From the NCBI GenBank assembly GCA_036506155.1, contig DASXSF010000080.1:142269-206268 (forward strand): 64,000 nucleotides of DNA. Direction: 5' to 3'. Under the pieces are notes generated by a model. It made no database searches, was not told where the DNA came from, and saw nothing but the letters and a program-made list of their open reading frames with translations. The DNA is from DASXRA01 sp036506155 (GTDB lineage: Bacteria > Actinomycetota > Actinomycetes > Mycobacteriales > Jatrophihabitantaceae). The position numbers were made by a program, and so were the translations under genes. Of this stretch, positions 48,879-58,291 are shown in pieces. Numbering within the stretch: position 1 is the first letter of the stretch; each line of letters begins with the position of its first letter.

Positions 48879-49721
48879 TCAGCGCCAGCGGGTCCCGGTG
48901 ATCTGTTCGTAGAGGGCGACGTAACGGCGGCGCGTCTCTTCGACGACCGCTGCGGGGACGTCCGGTCCGGGCGCGCGCTTGTCCCATGTGCCCAGGTCGG
49001 CAGCCCAGTCGCGCAGATACTGCTTGTCGTATCCGTACTGCCGCCGGCCCGGTGACCAGTCCTCGACCCGCCAGTACCGGGATGAGTCCGAGGTCAGCGC
49101 TTCGTCCGCGAGCACCGGGCCACCGTCCGGGCCGATACCGAACTCGAACTTGGTGTCGGCAAGGAGCAGGCCGCGGTCCGCGGTGATCTTCGTCGCCGCG
49201 TCGTACAGCCGCATCGTGGTCACGCGCAGCTCCTCGGCCCGTGCGTTGCCCACCAGGGCGGCGACCTCGGCGAACGTCAGCGGCTCGTCGTGGCCCTCTT
49301 CGGGCGGAGTCTTCGTGGTCGGCGTGAAGATCGGCTCGGGCAGGCGCGCGCCTTCGAGCAGACCGCCGGGCAACACGATCCCGCAGATCGATCCCGTTGC
49401 GGTGTACGCCGACCAGCCGGACCCGGCGAGATAGCCGCGGGCCACGCATTCCACCGGCACCATGGAAAGGCGCCGGCAGCGGATCGCCCGCCCGGCGAGT
49501 TCGGCCGGAACGTCGTCCGCCGAGACCACATGATTGGGCACGACGTCCGCGAGCTGCTCGAACCACCACAGCGATAGCGCGGTGAGCAGCCGGCCCTTGT
49601 CCGGGATGGGGGTCGGCAGCACCACGTCGTAGACGGACACCCGGTCGCTGGCGACCAGGATCAACTCGTCCGGGCCGTCGGTGTACACGTCGCGGACCTT
49701 GCCGCGATGGACCAGTTCCAC
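48879..49721 (-). CDS. purC: Phosphoribosylaminoimidazole-succinocarboxamide synthase (SAICAR synthetase)
   Basis: 280 residues: LVHRGKVRDVYTDGPDELILVASDRVSVYDVVLPTPIPDKG, ECVARGYLAGSGW, and LADTKFEFGIGPDG are diagnostic. It condenses CAIR with aspartate using ATP. It is 13 bp downstream of metB on the same strand, so they may be co-transcribed. GTG start. Confidence 0.95.
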   Translation of the reverse strand: MELVHRGKVRDVYTDGPDELILVASDRVSVYDVVLPTPIPDKGRLLTALSLWWFEQLADVVPNHVVSADDVPAELAGRAIRCRRLSMVPVECVARGYLAGSGWSAYTATGSICGIVLPGGLLEGARLPEPIFTPTTKTPPEEGHDEPLTFAEVAALVGNARAEELRVTTMRLYDAATKITADRGLLLADTKFEFGIGPDGGPVLADEALTSDSSRYWRVEDWSPGRRQYGYDKQYLRDWAADLGTWDKRAPGPDVPAAVVEETRRRYVALYEQITGTRWR

Positions 49722-49734
49722 GGCGGTGATCCTC

Positions 49735-50892
49735 CTAGCTCAGCGCTTGGGTCAGGTCGGCGATCAGGTCCTGGACGTCCTCGATACCTACCGAGAGGCG
49801 CACCAGGTCAGCGGGCACCTCAAGCGGAGAACCGGTGACGCTCGCATGTGTCATCCGCGCCGGGTGCTCGATCAACGACTCGACGCCACCCAGCGACTCG
49901 CCCAGGGTGAACAGTTGCGTCAGCCCGCACACTTTCACCGCCGCCTCTTCCCCCGCACGCAACGCGAAGGACACCATGCCGCCGAAGTCGCGCATCTGCC
50001 GGGCGGCCAGCTCATGGCCAGGGTGTTCCGCCAGTCCCGGGAAGTAAACGCGGGCCACCGCAGGGTGTTCGACGAGGAATGCGGCGATCCGAGCCGCGTT
50101 GGCGCAGTGCCGGTCCATCCGAACGCCGAGCGTCTTGATGCCGCGCAGCACCAGGAATGCGTCGAACGGTCCCGGCACGGCGCCCATTGCGTTCTGGTGG
50201 AACGCCAACTGCTCGCCGAGCTCGGCATCCCGGAGCACGAGGGCACCGCCCACAACGTCGCTGTGCCCGCCCAGGTACTTCGTCGTCGAGTGCACGACCA
50301 CGTCGGCGCCGAGGGCGAGCGGCTGCTGCAGATACGGCGAGGCGAACGTGTTGTCCACAACGAGGAGCGCGCCGGCCTCGTGGGCGATGTCGGCCAACGC
50401 CACGATGTCGGCGATGCCCAGCAGCGGGTTGGTCGGCGTCTCGCACCAGACGACCCGGGTCGCCGGCCGCAATGCCGCCCGGACCGCGTCCAGGTCCGAG
50501 AGCGGCACCGGCGTGTAGTCCAGCCCCCACCTCGCAAGGACGCGGGCGATGAGCCGGAACGTCCCGCCGTAGGCGTCGCCGGGCAGAAGCAGGTGGTCGC
50601 CGGGCGCACAGAGCGCGCGCAGCAACGTGTCGGACGCCGCGAGCCCGCTCGCGAACGCCAGCCCGCGCTCGCCGCCCTCGAGTGCGGCGAGCGCCTCCTC
50701 GAGCGCGGTACGAGTCGGGTTGGCGCTGCGGCCGTATTCGTAGCCGCCGCGCAGCCCGCCGACGCCGTCCTGCTTGAAGGTCGACGTGGCATATATCGGA
50801 ACGCTCACTGCCCCGGTGAGTCGGTCGGGTTCCTGCCCGGCGTGGATGGCGCGGGTATTGAATCCGGCGTCTTTGCCGGCGCTGCTGGTCAC
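49735..50892 (-). CDS. metB: Cystathionine gamma-synthase / gamma-lyase family PLP enzyme
   Basis: 385 residues. FNTRAIHAGQEPD at the N-terminus, YEYGRSANPTRTALEEALAALEGG, WCETPTNPLLGIADI, the PLP lysine in VVHSTTKYLGGHSDVVGG, and SLGGVESLIEHPARMTHA fit MetB/CGL. It either makes cystathionine from O-succinyl- or O-acetyl-homoserine, or cleaves it. With cbs nearby, reverse transsulfuration is possible, as at the mycobacterial cbs-metB locus. GTG 50892 gives the family length. Confidence 0.9.
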   Translation of the reverse strand: MTSSAGKDAGFNTRAIHAGQEPDRLTGAVSVPIYATSTFKQDGVGGLRGGYEYGRSANPTRTALEEALAALEGGERGLAFASGLAASDTLLRALCAPGDHLLLPGDAYGGTFRLIARVLARWGLDYTPVPLSDLDAVRAALRPATRVVWCETPTNPLLGIADIVALADIAHEAGALLVVDNTFASPYLQQPLALGADVVVHSTTKYLGGHSDVVGGALVLRDAELGEQLAFHQNAMGAVPGPFDAFLVLRGIKTLGVRMDRHCANAARIAAFLVEHPAVARVYFPGLAEHPGHELAARQMRDFGGMVSFALRAGEEAAVKVCGLTQLFTLGESLGGVESLIEHPARMTHASVTGSPLEVPADLVRLSVGIEDVQDLIADLTQALS

Positions 50893-50966
50893 GGCGGCCA
50901 CGATAGTTGCCGGCGCGCGGCGGCACACAGCAAGCGGCCGACTGCTTTGCCGTAGTCTGCGTCGCG

Positions 50967-51947
50967 ATGAGCAGTCATGCACCCCGCCGTCGACGCGCGG
51001 CGATCCTCGGAGCCGTGCTCATCGTCGGGGCGCTTGTCACTGTCGTCGTTATTGCCGCGCGCGGCACAACGCGTCATGTGGGCGACACGACGAGCCCGTT
51101 CAGCAGCACCGCAGCGACAGCGGCCACGAGTCCGACACGGACGACCCCCACGCCGACTCCGACGCCAACCCCGACCCCGACGCCGACCCCCACCCTCGCT
51201 TCGCCGGCCAGCCTCACCACCGCGCTCCGCCGCCTAGCCGCGACCTTGCCAGCCGGCGGAGTGTCGGTGGCCGCGCTCAACATGAAGACCGGCGCGCACT
51301 TCAGCTTCGGAACCGGCGATGGCATGCGCACCGGCAGCGTCGCGAAGCTGTTCCTGCTCGAGGCGGTGCTGCTGCAACACCAGGATGCGGGCACATCCGT
51401 GAGCGAGGACGAACTCGAGCTCGCTAGGCCGATGATCGAGAACAGCGACAACAAGGCCGAGTACAGCCTGTACCTGGACGCCGGCGGCCGCGACGCCCTG
51501 GTAGCGGCGTTTCCCCGGCTCGGTCTGAAGCACAGCACCCCTGGGTACGCCGATCCAGCACTGACCACGACGGGCGCGACCGACGGCATCACGCTGCTGC
51601 GAAACCTCGTCCGGCACAGCCCACTCAACGCGTACTCGCGCTCCCTCGCGCTCGGCCTGATGCGCAATGTCGAGTCCGACCAGCGCTGGGGGGTCAGCGC
51701 AGTAGCCGACCCGGGCAGCTCGGTCGCCCTGAAGAACGGCTGGCTCTCGGTCGACGACACCAACGGGCCGGGCGAGAACGACGATGGCCGCTGGCTGGTC
51801 AACAGCGTCGGCATCGCGACAGTGCACGGACAGCAGGTGTTGCTGTCGGTGTTCACCCAGCACGGACCCGACTACGCGAGCGGCGTGCACCTCGTCGAGG
51901 CACTCGTCCGCGCGATCACACCAGCCGTTGTCGCCGAGTCCCGGTGA
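50967..51947 (+). CDS. Membrane-anchored class A beta-lactamase-like serine hydrolase
   Basis: 326 residues. The signal anchor (RRRRAAILGAVLIVGALVTVVVIAAR) is followed by a low-complexity (Thr-Pro)n linker (about 60-77) and a penicillin-recognising hydrolase domain with SVAK (SxxK) in GMRTGSVAKLFLLE and NSDNKAEY (SxN box). The C-terminal strand region ends with RWLVNSVGIATVHGQQVLL. Role in resistance or wall turnover is unproven. TAGTCT ends 8 nt before the ATG. A gutted duplicate follows directly. Confidence 0.83.
   Translation: MSSHAPRRRRAAILGAVLIVGALVTVVVIAARGTTRHVGDTTSPFSSTAATAATSPTRTTPTPTPTPTPTPTPTPTLASPASLTTALRRLAATLPAGGVSVAALNMKTGAHFSFGTGDGMRTGSVAKLFLLEAVLLQHQDAGTSVSEDELELARPMIENSDNKAEYSLYLDAGGRDALVAAFPRLGLKHSTPGYADPALTTTGATDGITLLRNLVRHSPLNAYSRSLALGLMRNVESDQRWGVSAVADPGSSVALKNGWLSVDDTNGPGENDDGRWLVNSVGIATVHGQQVLLSVFTQHGPDYASGVHLVEALVRAITPAVVAESR
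51141..51197 (+). repeat. In-frame 6-bp tandem repeat encoding a Thr-Pro linker
   Basis: About nine imperfect units of ACSCCG-type hexamers encode TPTPTPTPTP. It forms an extended, possibly glycosylated spacer between the membrane anchor and the catalytic domain. Such tracts can vary in length by slippage. Confidence 0.75.
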
Positions 51948-52207
51948 AACCCGCCGGGTGGCGCCCCCGCGGCGCGGTGATTGCGGCTGTGTTGGTGGTG
52001 GCAGCCGTCGCTGTAGGCACCGTTGTCAGACAACCCCGGCGGCCTCGGTGACAACGACCTGTGGCTCGTCAACAGCATCGGCATCGTCACGGTGCACCGT
52101 CAGCAGGTGCTGATGGCGATGCTTACCCAGCACGGCCCCACTACGGCACCGGCGTGCAGCTGGTCGAGGCACTGGCGAAGGCGATCACCCCTGCGGTCGT
52201 GCGATGA
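51944..52207 (+). pseudogene. Gutted tandem duplicate of the serine hydrolase gene
   Basis: The GTG at 51944 overlaps the stop of the intact gene (GTGA) and encodes a signal anchor like that gene's (PRGAVIAAVLVVAAVAVGTVV). The whole catalytic middle is missing. The sequence then resumes with DLWLVNSIGIVTVHRQQVLM, homologous to the C-terminal RWLVNSVGIATVHGQQVLL of the intact copy. A single-base deletion near 52140 shifts the last part (HYGTGVQLVEALAKAITPAVV in another frame). So: duplication, large internal deletion, then frameshift. The terminal TGA lies in repeat copy C. Confidence 0.8.
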
Positions 52208-52239
52208 GCGCTCGCGCGAAGAGACTCATCCGGCGGATT
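52201..52239 (+). repeat. Dispersed intergenic repeat, copy C (internally deleted)
   Basis: The head GCGATGAGCGCTCGCGCGAA plus GAG (52201-52223) is joined through six bases to the tail CCGGCGGATT (52230-52239); the hairpin body is absent. It supplies the stop codon of the pseudogene on one side (52205-52207) and of cbs on the other (52226-52228). Confidence 0.7.
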
Positions 52240-53599
52240 GAGTCAGGTGCCCCAGCAGGTCCTGCCGGGTGATCACTCCTGCGGGCTTGCCGTCGATGTG
52301 CACGAGCAGCGCGTCGGCTGCACCGAGCGCGTCGATCGCGGCCGACACGGGCTCGCCGGACCCGATGATGGGCAGCGGCGGCGACATGTGCCGCTCGAGC
52401 GCATCCGCGAGCGACGCCTTGCCGGCGAACAGCGCGTCGAGCAGCGCCCGCTCCGATACGGCGCCGACCACCTCTCCGGCGGTGATGGGCGGCTCGGCCT
52501 TCACGACGGGCATCTGCGACACGCCGTACTCGCGAAGGATGTCGATCGCCTCGCGCACGGTCTCGTTCGGGTGCACGTGCACCAGCGGCGGCACCTCCCC
52601 TGACTTCTGCAGCAGCACGTCGCCGACCGTCACCTGACCCGGCGACTGCAGGAAGCCGTAGTCGGCCATCCACTGGTCGTTGAAAATCTTCGACAGGTAG
52701 CCGCGGCCGCCATCGGGCAGCAGCACCACGACCAGGGCGTCCGCGCTCAGGCCCACGGCCGCGCGCAGCGCCGCCACGGCAGCCATACCGCACGATCCCC
52801 CGACGAGCAGCCCCTCCTCGCGGGCCAGCCGACGGGTCATGTCGAACGAGTCGCGGTCCGACACGGCGATGATCTCGTCGCAGACCTCACGGTCGTAGGT
52901 TTCCGGCCAGAAGTCCTCTCCGACGCCCTCGACCAGGTACGGACGTCCGGTGCCGCCCGAGTACACCGACCCGTCAGGGTCGGCGCCGATCACTCGCACG
53001 CGCCCCTCTGATACGTCCTTGAGGTACCGCCCGGCGCCGCTGATCGTGCCTCCGGTGCCCACGCCGGCCACAAAGTGCGTGATGCGTCCCTCGGTGTGCT
53101 CCCACAGCTCCGGGCCGGTCGTCTCGTAGTGCGAGCGTGGGTTGTTCGGGTTGGCGTATTGGTCGGGCTTCCAGCCGCCGGGCGTCTCGCGGGCCAGCCG
53201 GTCCGAGACGGTGTAGTACGAGCGAGGGTCCTCGGGGGCTACCGCCGTCGGGCACACCACGACGTCCGCGCCGTACGCGCGCAGCGTGTTGATCTTGTCG
53301 GTACTGACCTTGTCCGGGCACACGAAGATGCATCGGTAGCCGCGCTGCTGCGCGACGATGGCGAGACCTATGCCGGTGTTGCCGGATGTCGGCTCGACGA
53401 TCGTGCCGCCCGGCTTCAGCTCGCCCGACTGCTCCGCGGCGTCGATCATCCGGACAGCGATGCGGTCCTTCACCGAGCCACCCGGGTTGAAGTACTCGAC
53501 CTTGGCCAGCACGGTCGCGTCCAGGCCCCGGGTGACGCTGCGTAGCCGCACCAGCGGGGTGTTGCCGATCAGGTCGACCAACGACTCGTAGTAACCCAT
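52226..53599 (-). CDS. cbs: Cystathionine beta-synthase
   Basis: 457 residues. The PLP domain (about 1-320) has NTPLVRL, the PLP lysine in NPGGSVKDRIA, PTSGNTGIGLA and GVGTGGTISGAGRYLKD. A C-terminal pair of CBS domains (about 335-455; GVSQMPVVKAEPPITAGEVVGAVSERAL, HIDGKPAGVITRQDLLGHL) probably senses a nucleotide or SAM. It condenses serine with homocysteine. No haem-binding N-terminus, as in other bacterial forms. It is divergent from a GDSL hydrolase, as in mycobacteria. Confidence 0.93.
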   Translation of the reverse strand: MGYYESLVDLIGNTPLVRLRSVTRGLDATVLAKVEYFNPGGSVKDRIAVRMIDAAEQSGELKPGGTIVEPTSGNTGIGLAIVAQQRGYRCIFVCPDKVSTDKINTLRAYGADVVVCPTAVAPEDPRSYYTVSDRLARETPGGWKPDQYANPNNPRSHYETTGPELWEHTEGRITHFVAGVGTGGTISGAGRYLKDVSEGRVRVIGADPDGSVYSGGTGRPYLVEGVGEDFWPETYDREVCDEIIAVSDRDSFDMTRRLAREEGLLVGGSCGMAAVAALRAAVGLSADALVVVLLPDGGRGYLSKIFNDQWMADYGFLQSPGQVTVGDVLLQKSGEVPPLVHVHPNETVREAIDILREYGVSQMPVVKAEPPITAGEVVGAVSERALLDALFAGKASLADALERHMSPPLPIIGSGEPVSAAIDALGAADALLVHIDGKPAGVITRQDLLGHLTQSAG

Positions 53600-53659
53600 G
53601 GGGCAGAGGTTAACCTCAGTAGTTCGAGGTCGCGGGGGCGAACTCGATAGAGGTGGTGC

Positions 53660-54691
53660 ATGAGCCGAGTGGGTCGAGCGCGGCGTATCGCGACGGCCGC
53701 CGCATACGGCGGCGGCGGTGTCGGGCTGCTCGGGGTCGTGGGCGGAGCGGCGCTGTACGGGCTGATCGTGGGTGAGAGCAGGCTCGCGCGGCGACGCATC
53801 CGGCCGGCCGAGACCGATCCCCCGGTGTCGCACGACACGACCTGGACGGCCGCCGGCGTGAATCCCAACCAACCGCCCGTCCGAATGGCCATGCTGGGCG
53901 ACTCGGGGGCGGTCGGTTACGGCGTACACCGCGACGTCGAGACGCCGGGCGCGCGTATCGCCATCGGCATCTCCGCCGTCGCGCGTCGCCCGGTGCACCT
54001 CACCAACGTGGCGGTGGTCGGCGCCGAGTCGCGGACGCTTCCCGAGCAGGTGGCCCGCGTGGTCGATCACCTCGACCTGGCCGTGATCGTGATCGGCACC
54101 AACGACGTCACACACCGGCTCAAGCCGGCCGAGTCGGTGGCATACCTGGGCGACGCGGTCCGGGCGCTGCGCACGAGCGGTGCCGAGGTCGTGGTCGGCA
54201 CCTGCCCGGACCTCGGCACGATCCGCCCGATCGCCCAGCCGCTGCGCTCTATCGCTCGGCGCCTGTCCCGCAACCTCGCAGCGGCGCAGACGATCGCCGT
54301 CGTCGAGGCCGGCGGGCGCACCGTGTCGCTCGGCGATCTGCTCGGCCCGCTGTTCTCACAGCGGCGCGACCTGTTCAGCGACGACCAGTTCCACCCCTCC
54401 GCGCAGGGCTACGCGCACGCCGCCGACGCGATCCTGCCCTCTGCCCTGGACGCCCTGGGCCTGCGCACCCGATCCCGGTCGGCCAGCCCGTTCACGACAC
54501 GGCGCGCGCGTCCGATCGCAAAGGCGGCCGCGCAGGCCGCGGCCCGGCCCGGCACCGAGGTGGCCGGCACCGAGGTGCACGGCGAGACCGAAGGACGCCG
54601 CGGCCGCTGGGCTCGCCTGCGCCGGCGTCTCCCCCGGCATCCCGTGCAGACGTCACCGGAGCAGGCGCGCACCGTCGCAAACGCGCTATAG
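53660..54691 (+). CDS. SGNH/GDSL-type hydrolase with N-terminal membrane anchor
   Basis: 343 residues. A glycine-rich hydrophobic anchor (ATAAAYGGGGVGLLGVVGGAALYGLIVG) is followed by the SGNH core: MLGDSGAVGYG (nucleophile Ser), VIVIGTNDVTH (block III Asn) and DDQFHPSAQGYAHAAD (block V Asp and His). The C-terminal 70 residues are basic and low-complexity. It is an esterase or lipase of unknown substrate, the counterpart of mycobacterial Rv1075c by position. Confidence 0.87.
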   Translation: MSRVGRARRIATAAAYGGGGVGLLGVVGGAALYGLIVGESRLARRRIRPAETDPPVSHDTTWTAAGVNPNQPPVRMAMLGDSGAVGYGVHRDVETPGARIAIGISAVARRPVHLTNVAVVGAESRTLPEQVARVVDHLDLAVIVIGTNDVTHRLKPAESVAYLGDAVRALRTSGAEVVVGTCPDLGTIRPIAQPLRSIARRLSRNLAAAQTIAVVEAGGRTVSLGDLLGPLFSQRRDLFSDDQFHPSAQGYAHAADAILPSALDALGLRTRSRSASPFTTRRARPIAKAAAQAAARPGTEVAGTEVHGETEGRRGRWARLRRRLPRHPVQTSPEQARTVANAL

Positions 54692-54731
54692 GCGACCATG
54701 GAACGCGATCAGTGGACCGGGAGCCCCCGAC

Positions 54732-54786
54732 GCGATGAGCGCGCGGAGAGCCCGCCGGCCGCGACGCGGGCCGAGCGAAAGCGGAT
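54732..54786 (+). repeat. Dispersed intergenic repeat, copy D (shortened)
   Basis: GCGATGAGCGCGCGGAGAGC followed by CCGCCGGCCGCGACGCGGG matches the head and body of the element with small deletions in the head. The hairpins are lost. It lies between convergent genes, abutting the stop of the Bax-inhibitor gene. Confidence 0.6.
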
Positions 54787-54787
54787 G

Positions 54788-55630
54788 TTAATTGCGGAGG
54801 TAGCCGAGCAGGCGCAGGATCTCGAGGTATAGCCACACGAGCGTCACGGTCAACCCGAACGACGCGTACCAGGCGAACTTCTCGTCGGCGCCGTTTCGGA
54901 TGCCCTGCTGGATCACCTCGAAGTCGACGGCGAGGTTCATCGCCGCGATGCCGATGCACAGCAGGCTGAACAGGATCGCGAGCGCGCCGCCGTCACGCAG
55001 GCCCAGTCCACCCGGGTGGAACAGGTACGCGATGGCGTTGATGAGCATCAGCCCGAACACGCCGAGGGTAGAAGCGAACACGATCTTGGTGAACCGCGGC
55101 GTGACCCGGATCGCCCCGATGCGGTAGGCGATCAGCATGCCCCCCGCCACCAGAACCGTGCCGGTGAGCGCCTGTACGACGACTCCGTGCCGCCACTGCT
55201 CGAACGCCCGGCTGATAGCGCCCAGCGCCACGCCCTGGAGCGCCGCGTACAGCAATGCGGTGACGGCGTTGGCCCGCATGGTGAAGGCCATGTACAGGCC
55301 AAGCACGAGGCCACCGAGCGCCCCGACCGTAATAGCCACGCCGGCCGAACTCTCGGGCGTAAGTACCCAGGTGGCGGCGCCGGCGAGCAGCAGCACACCC
55401 AGCATCGCGCCGGTGCGCACAATGACGTCGTCGAGCGTCATGTACCGGGTCGGCGCGGCCGGGATGCCGCCGCCGAACGCGCGGCCCCCGTACCCCTTGG
55501 TGATGTCGGTGGGCGGCGGGGTCGGACCGCCGAAGGAGGGCTGCCGGTACGCCTGCTCCAGGTCGTCGACCGTCGGCGGCTGACGTACGGACGTCTTCTC
55601 CGCGTACTTGGTGAGAACGGCGTTGGTCAC
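54788..55630 (-). CDS. Bax inhibitor-1/YccA family membrane protein
   Basis: 280 residues. A Pro/Gly-rich cytoplasmic N-terminus (about 1-65) is followed by seven hydrophobic helices, e.g. GAMLGVLLLAGAATWVL, VGALGGLVLGLYMAFTM, and SFGLTVTLVWLYLEILRLL at the C-terminus. DFEVIQQGIRNGADEKFAWYASFG is the conserved actinobacterial BI-1 signature with an aspartate pair. Likely a pH-sensitive ion leak channel; physiological role unclear. Confidence 0.9.
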   Translation of the reverse strand: MTNAVLTKYAEKTSVRQPPTVDDLEQAYRQPSFGGPTPPPTDITKGYGGRAFGGGIPAAPTRYMTLDDVIVRTGAMLGVLLLAGAATWVLTPESSAGVAITVGALGGLVLGLYMAFTMRANAVTALLYAALQGVALGAISRAFEQWRHGVVVQALTGTVLVAGGMLIAYRIGAIRVTPRFTKIVFASTLGVFGLMLINAIAYLFHPGGLGLRDGGALAILFSLLCIGIAAMNLAVDFEVIQQGIRNGADEKFAWYASFGLTVTLVWLYLEILRLLGYLRN

Positions 55631-55742
55631 GACTAGCTGCCTCCTATGGATGTTGCCCCTTGCTGGCTAACGATAGGGACGGCGTCGAAGTTCCAGGGAG
55701 AACGGCTTGCTACTGGCAAGTAACCTGCGACAGCATGAACCT

Positions 55743-57058
55743 GTGACATCACGCAACAGTCGCGACCTGATGGGTCTGGGCCTAACAGCCCTGAACAAGG
55801 CCGCCGGCTCACCGCTGCTCGACACGCTGCGGATGCGCACACCGCTTCAGCGCGGCGTCTTCCACGCCGGCCGGACGGGCTATCGCGCCCTCGGCGCCGC
55901 CACGCGGACGTTCACCGCCGTGCGGCGCCGGCCCGGGCCGGAGCGTCCGCGGACGGCGGCGCCGCCGGCCCGATTCGACCTGACGCCCACGGACGAGCAG
56001 CGGATGATCCGCGACCTCAGCCGTGAGTTCGCCGCCAAGCAGTTGCGGCCCGCGGCAACGGTCGCCGACGCCGCGTGCGGGGCGCCGGACGAACTGCTCA
56101 AGCACGCAAGCGCAGACCTCGGCATCGGCGGGCTGAACGTCCCCGAGTCGCTCGGCGGCGCGGCGAACGAGCGCTCGGCCGTCACCGGCGTGCTGGTCTC
56201 CGAGGCGCTGGCCAATGGCGACATGGGCCTGGCGCTCGCGTGCCTCGCCCCATCGGCGGTGAGCACGGCCCTCGTGCTGTGGGGCAACGAGGTGCACCAG
56301 GCGACGTACCTGCCTGCGTTCGTCGGCGAGAACCCGCCGGCAGCCGCGCTGGCGATCCTCGAGCCGGGCCCGCTCTTCGACCCCTTTGCTCTGCTTACCA
56401 GTGCGCGGCGCACCGTGGACGGCTACCTGCTGGACGGGGTGAAGTCGCTGGTGCCCGGGGCGGCTGCGGCCGAACTGTTCGTGATCGCGGCGAACCTGGA
56501 CGGGGGCCGGCACTGTTCGTCGTCGAGTCGCGCACGCGAGGGATCACCGTGGCTGCCGAGCCGGCGATGGGGCTGCGCGCGGCGTCGCTGGCGCGGGTCG
56601 AGCTCTCCCGCGTGGCACTGCCCACCGGCGCACTGCTCGGCGACGCGGCCGACTATGCCGACTGCGTTCGGCTGTCCCGCGTGGGCTGGTGTGCGCTGGC
56701 GGTCGGCACCGCGCAGGCCGTTCTCGACTACGTCATCCCCTATGTGAACGACCGGCTCGCATTCGGTGAGCCGATCAGCCACCGGCAGTCGGTGGCCTTC
56801 ATGGTCGCCGACATCGGGATCGAACTGGAGGGCATGCGCCTGGCGACGTACCGGGCGGCAAGCCGGGCCGAGCAGGGCCGCCCGTTCGCCCGTGAGGCGG
56901 CCCTCGCTCGGCAGCTGTGCGGCGAGTACGGCATGAAGATCGGCAGTGCCGGCGTACAGCTGCTCGGTGGACACGGTTACGTGAAGGAGCATCCGGTGGA
57001 GCGGTGGTACCGAGACCTGCGCGCGGTTGCGGTGCTCGAAGGCGGCGTACTCGTATAA
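55743..57058 (+). pseudogene. Acyl-CoA dehydrogenase family gene with a single frameshift
   Basis: Reading from GTG 55743 gives an ACAD N-terminal domain (FDLTPTDEQRMIRDLSREFAAKQL, GIGGLNVPESLGG). The frame breaks in a run of five G at 56502-56506. The next frame continues with PALFVVESRTRGITVAAEPAMG and DRLAFGEPISHRQSVAFMVADIGIELEGMRLATYRAA, then GGHGYVKEHPVERWYRDLRAV to 57058. Loss of one G explains it. A homopolymer sequencing error is a real alternative. Related paired ACADs act as heteromers, and the second copy follows 15 bp downstream. Confidence 0.75.
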
Positions 57059-57073
57059 GGGGGAGGTGACCCG

Positions 57074-58260
57074 GTGACGATCAACCTCGAGATTCCGGCG
57101 AAGCTCAGGCTGCTGGTCGACCAGGCGCACCAAGTGGCCCTCGGCGTGTTCCGACCGATATCGCGCAAGTACGACCTGGACGAGCACGCGTACCCCAGGG
57201 AACTCGACATGCTTGCCGCGCTGGTCGACGGCATGAACGCCTCGGGCGAACAGGGTGCCGGAGCGCGCGGCGTTCGGCGCTTCGCGGATGACGCCGCCCG
57301 TGGCGGCAACCTGTCGACCGTGCTCAGCGTCAGGAGGCGTGTTGGGGCGACATCGCCATGGTGCTGTCGATGCCGCGGCAGGGCCTGGGCAACGCGGCGA
57401 TCGCCTCGGTCGCGAACGACGAACAGCATGCGCGCTTCGACCACGTGTGGGCGTCCATGGCGATCACCGAGCCGGGGTGTGGCTCCGACTCGGCGGCCAT
57501 CCGGACCACCGCGGTCCGCGACGGCGACGCGTACGTCATCAACGGTGAGAAGATCTTCGTCACCGCGGGTGAGCGCTGCGACGCTGTCGTGGTCTGGGCG
57601 ACGCTCGATCCAGCGCAGGGCCGGGCCGCCATCAAGCCGTTTGTCGTCGAGAAGGGAACCCCGGGGCTCACCGTCGAGCGGGTGGAGCGCAAGCTCGGGA
57701 TTCGTGGCTCAGACACCGCCACGCTGCGCTTTGCCGACTGCCGGGTGCCGGCGGCCAACTTGCTCGCCTCGCCGCAGATCGACGAGGGCTTCGCCGGCGT
57801 TATGCAGACGTTCGACAGCACCCGGCCGATAGTCGCCGCGATGGCGCTGGGCGTGGCCCGGGCGGCGCTCGACGAGACGCGTTCCGCGCTGACCGGAGCC
57901 GGTGTATCCGTGGACTACGACCGCCCCGGCCGGGTGCAGCACGCGGCCGCTGCCGCGTTGCTCACCATGGAAGCCGACTGGGAGGCCGCGTACCTCACCA
58001 TGCTCGAAGCAGCGTGGCTGGCGGACAACGGCACCCCCAACTCGTTGCAGGCGTCCATGGCCAAGGCGAAGGCGGGGCGAATGGCAACCGACGTGACGCT
58101 GCGTTGTGTCGAGTTGGCAGGTGGCTACGGCGAATCGTCGTTGCTGGAGAAGTGGGCCCGGGACGCAAAGATCCTCGACATCTTCGAGGGCACGCAGCAG
58201 ATCCAACAGCTGATCGTGGCTCGCCGGCTGCTCGGCAAGACATCCGCCGAGCTGAGATAG
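57074..58260 (+). pseudogene. Second acyl-CoA dehydrogenase family gene with a single frameshift
   Basis: GTG 57074 with GGGGAGG upstream starts TINLEIPAKLRLLVDQAHQVALGVFRPISRKYD. The frame breaks after GTC at 57329-57331, where loss of one G (ancestral GTC GAG GAG GCG) is the simplest explanation. The following frame holds EACWGDIAMVLSMPRQGLGN, ITEPGCGSDSAA (FAD/substrate site), GEKIFVTAGERCD and ILDIFEGTQQIQQLIVARRLLG. It is not in a long homopolymer, so true decay is plausible. It probably formed a heteromer with the upstream ACAD for steroid or branched-chain CoA oxidation (inference). Confidence 0.75.
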
Positions 58261-58291
58261 ACGCAGTTGACGCGCGTGCCAGGCTGTCCGT

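Noticed and set aside
51141..51197. Short periodic repeat resembling a small CRISPR or satellite
   Set aside because: It is an in-frame hexamer encoding a Thr-Pro linker; no spacers or cas genes.
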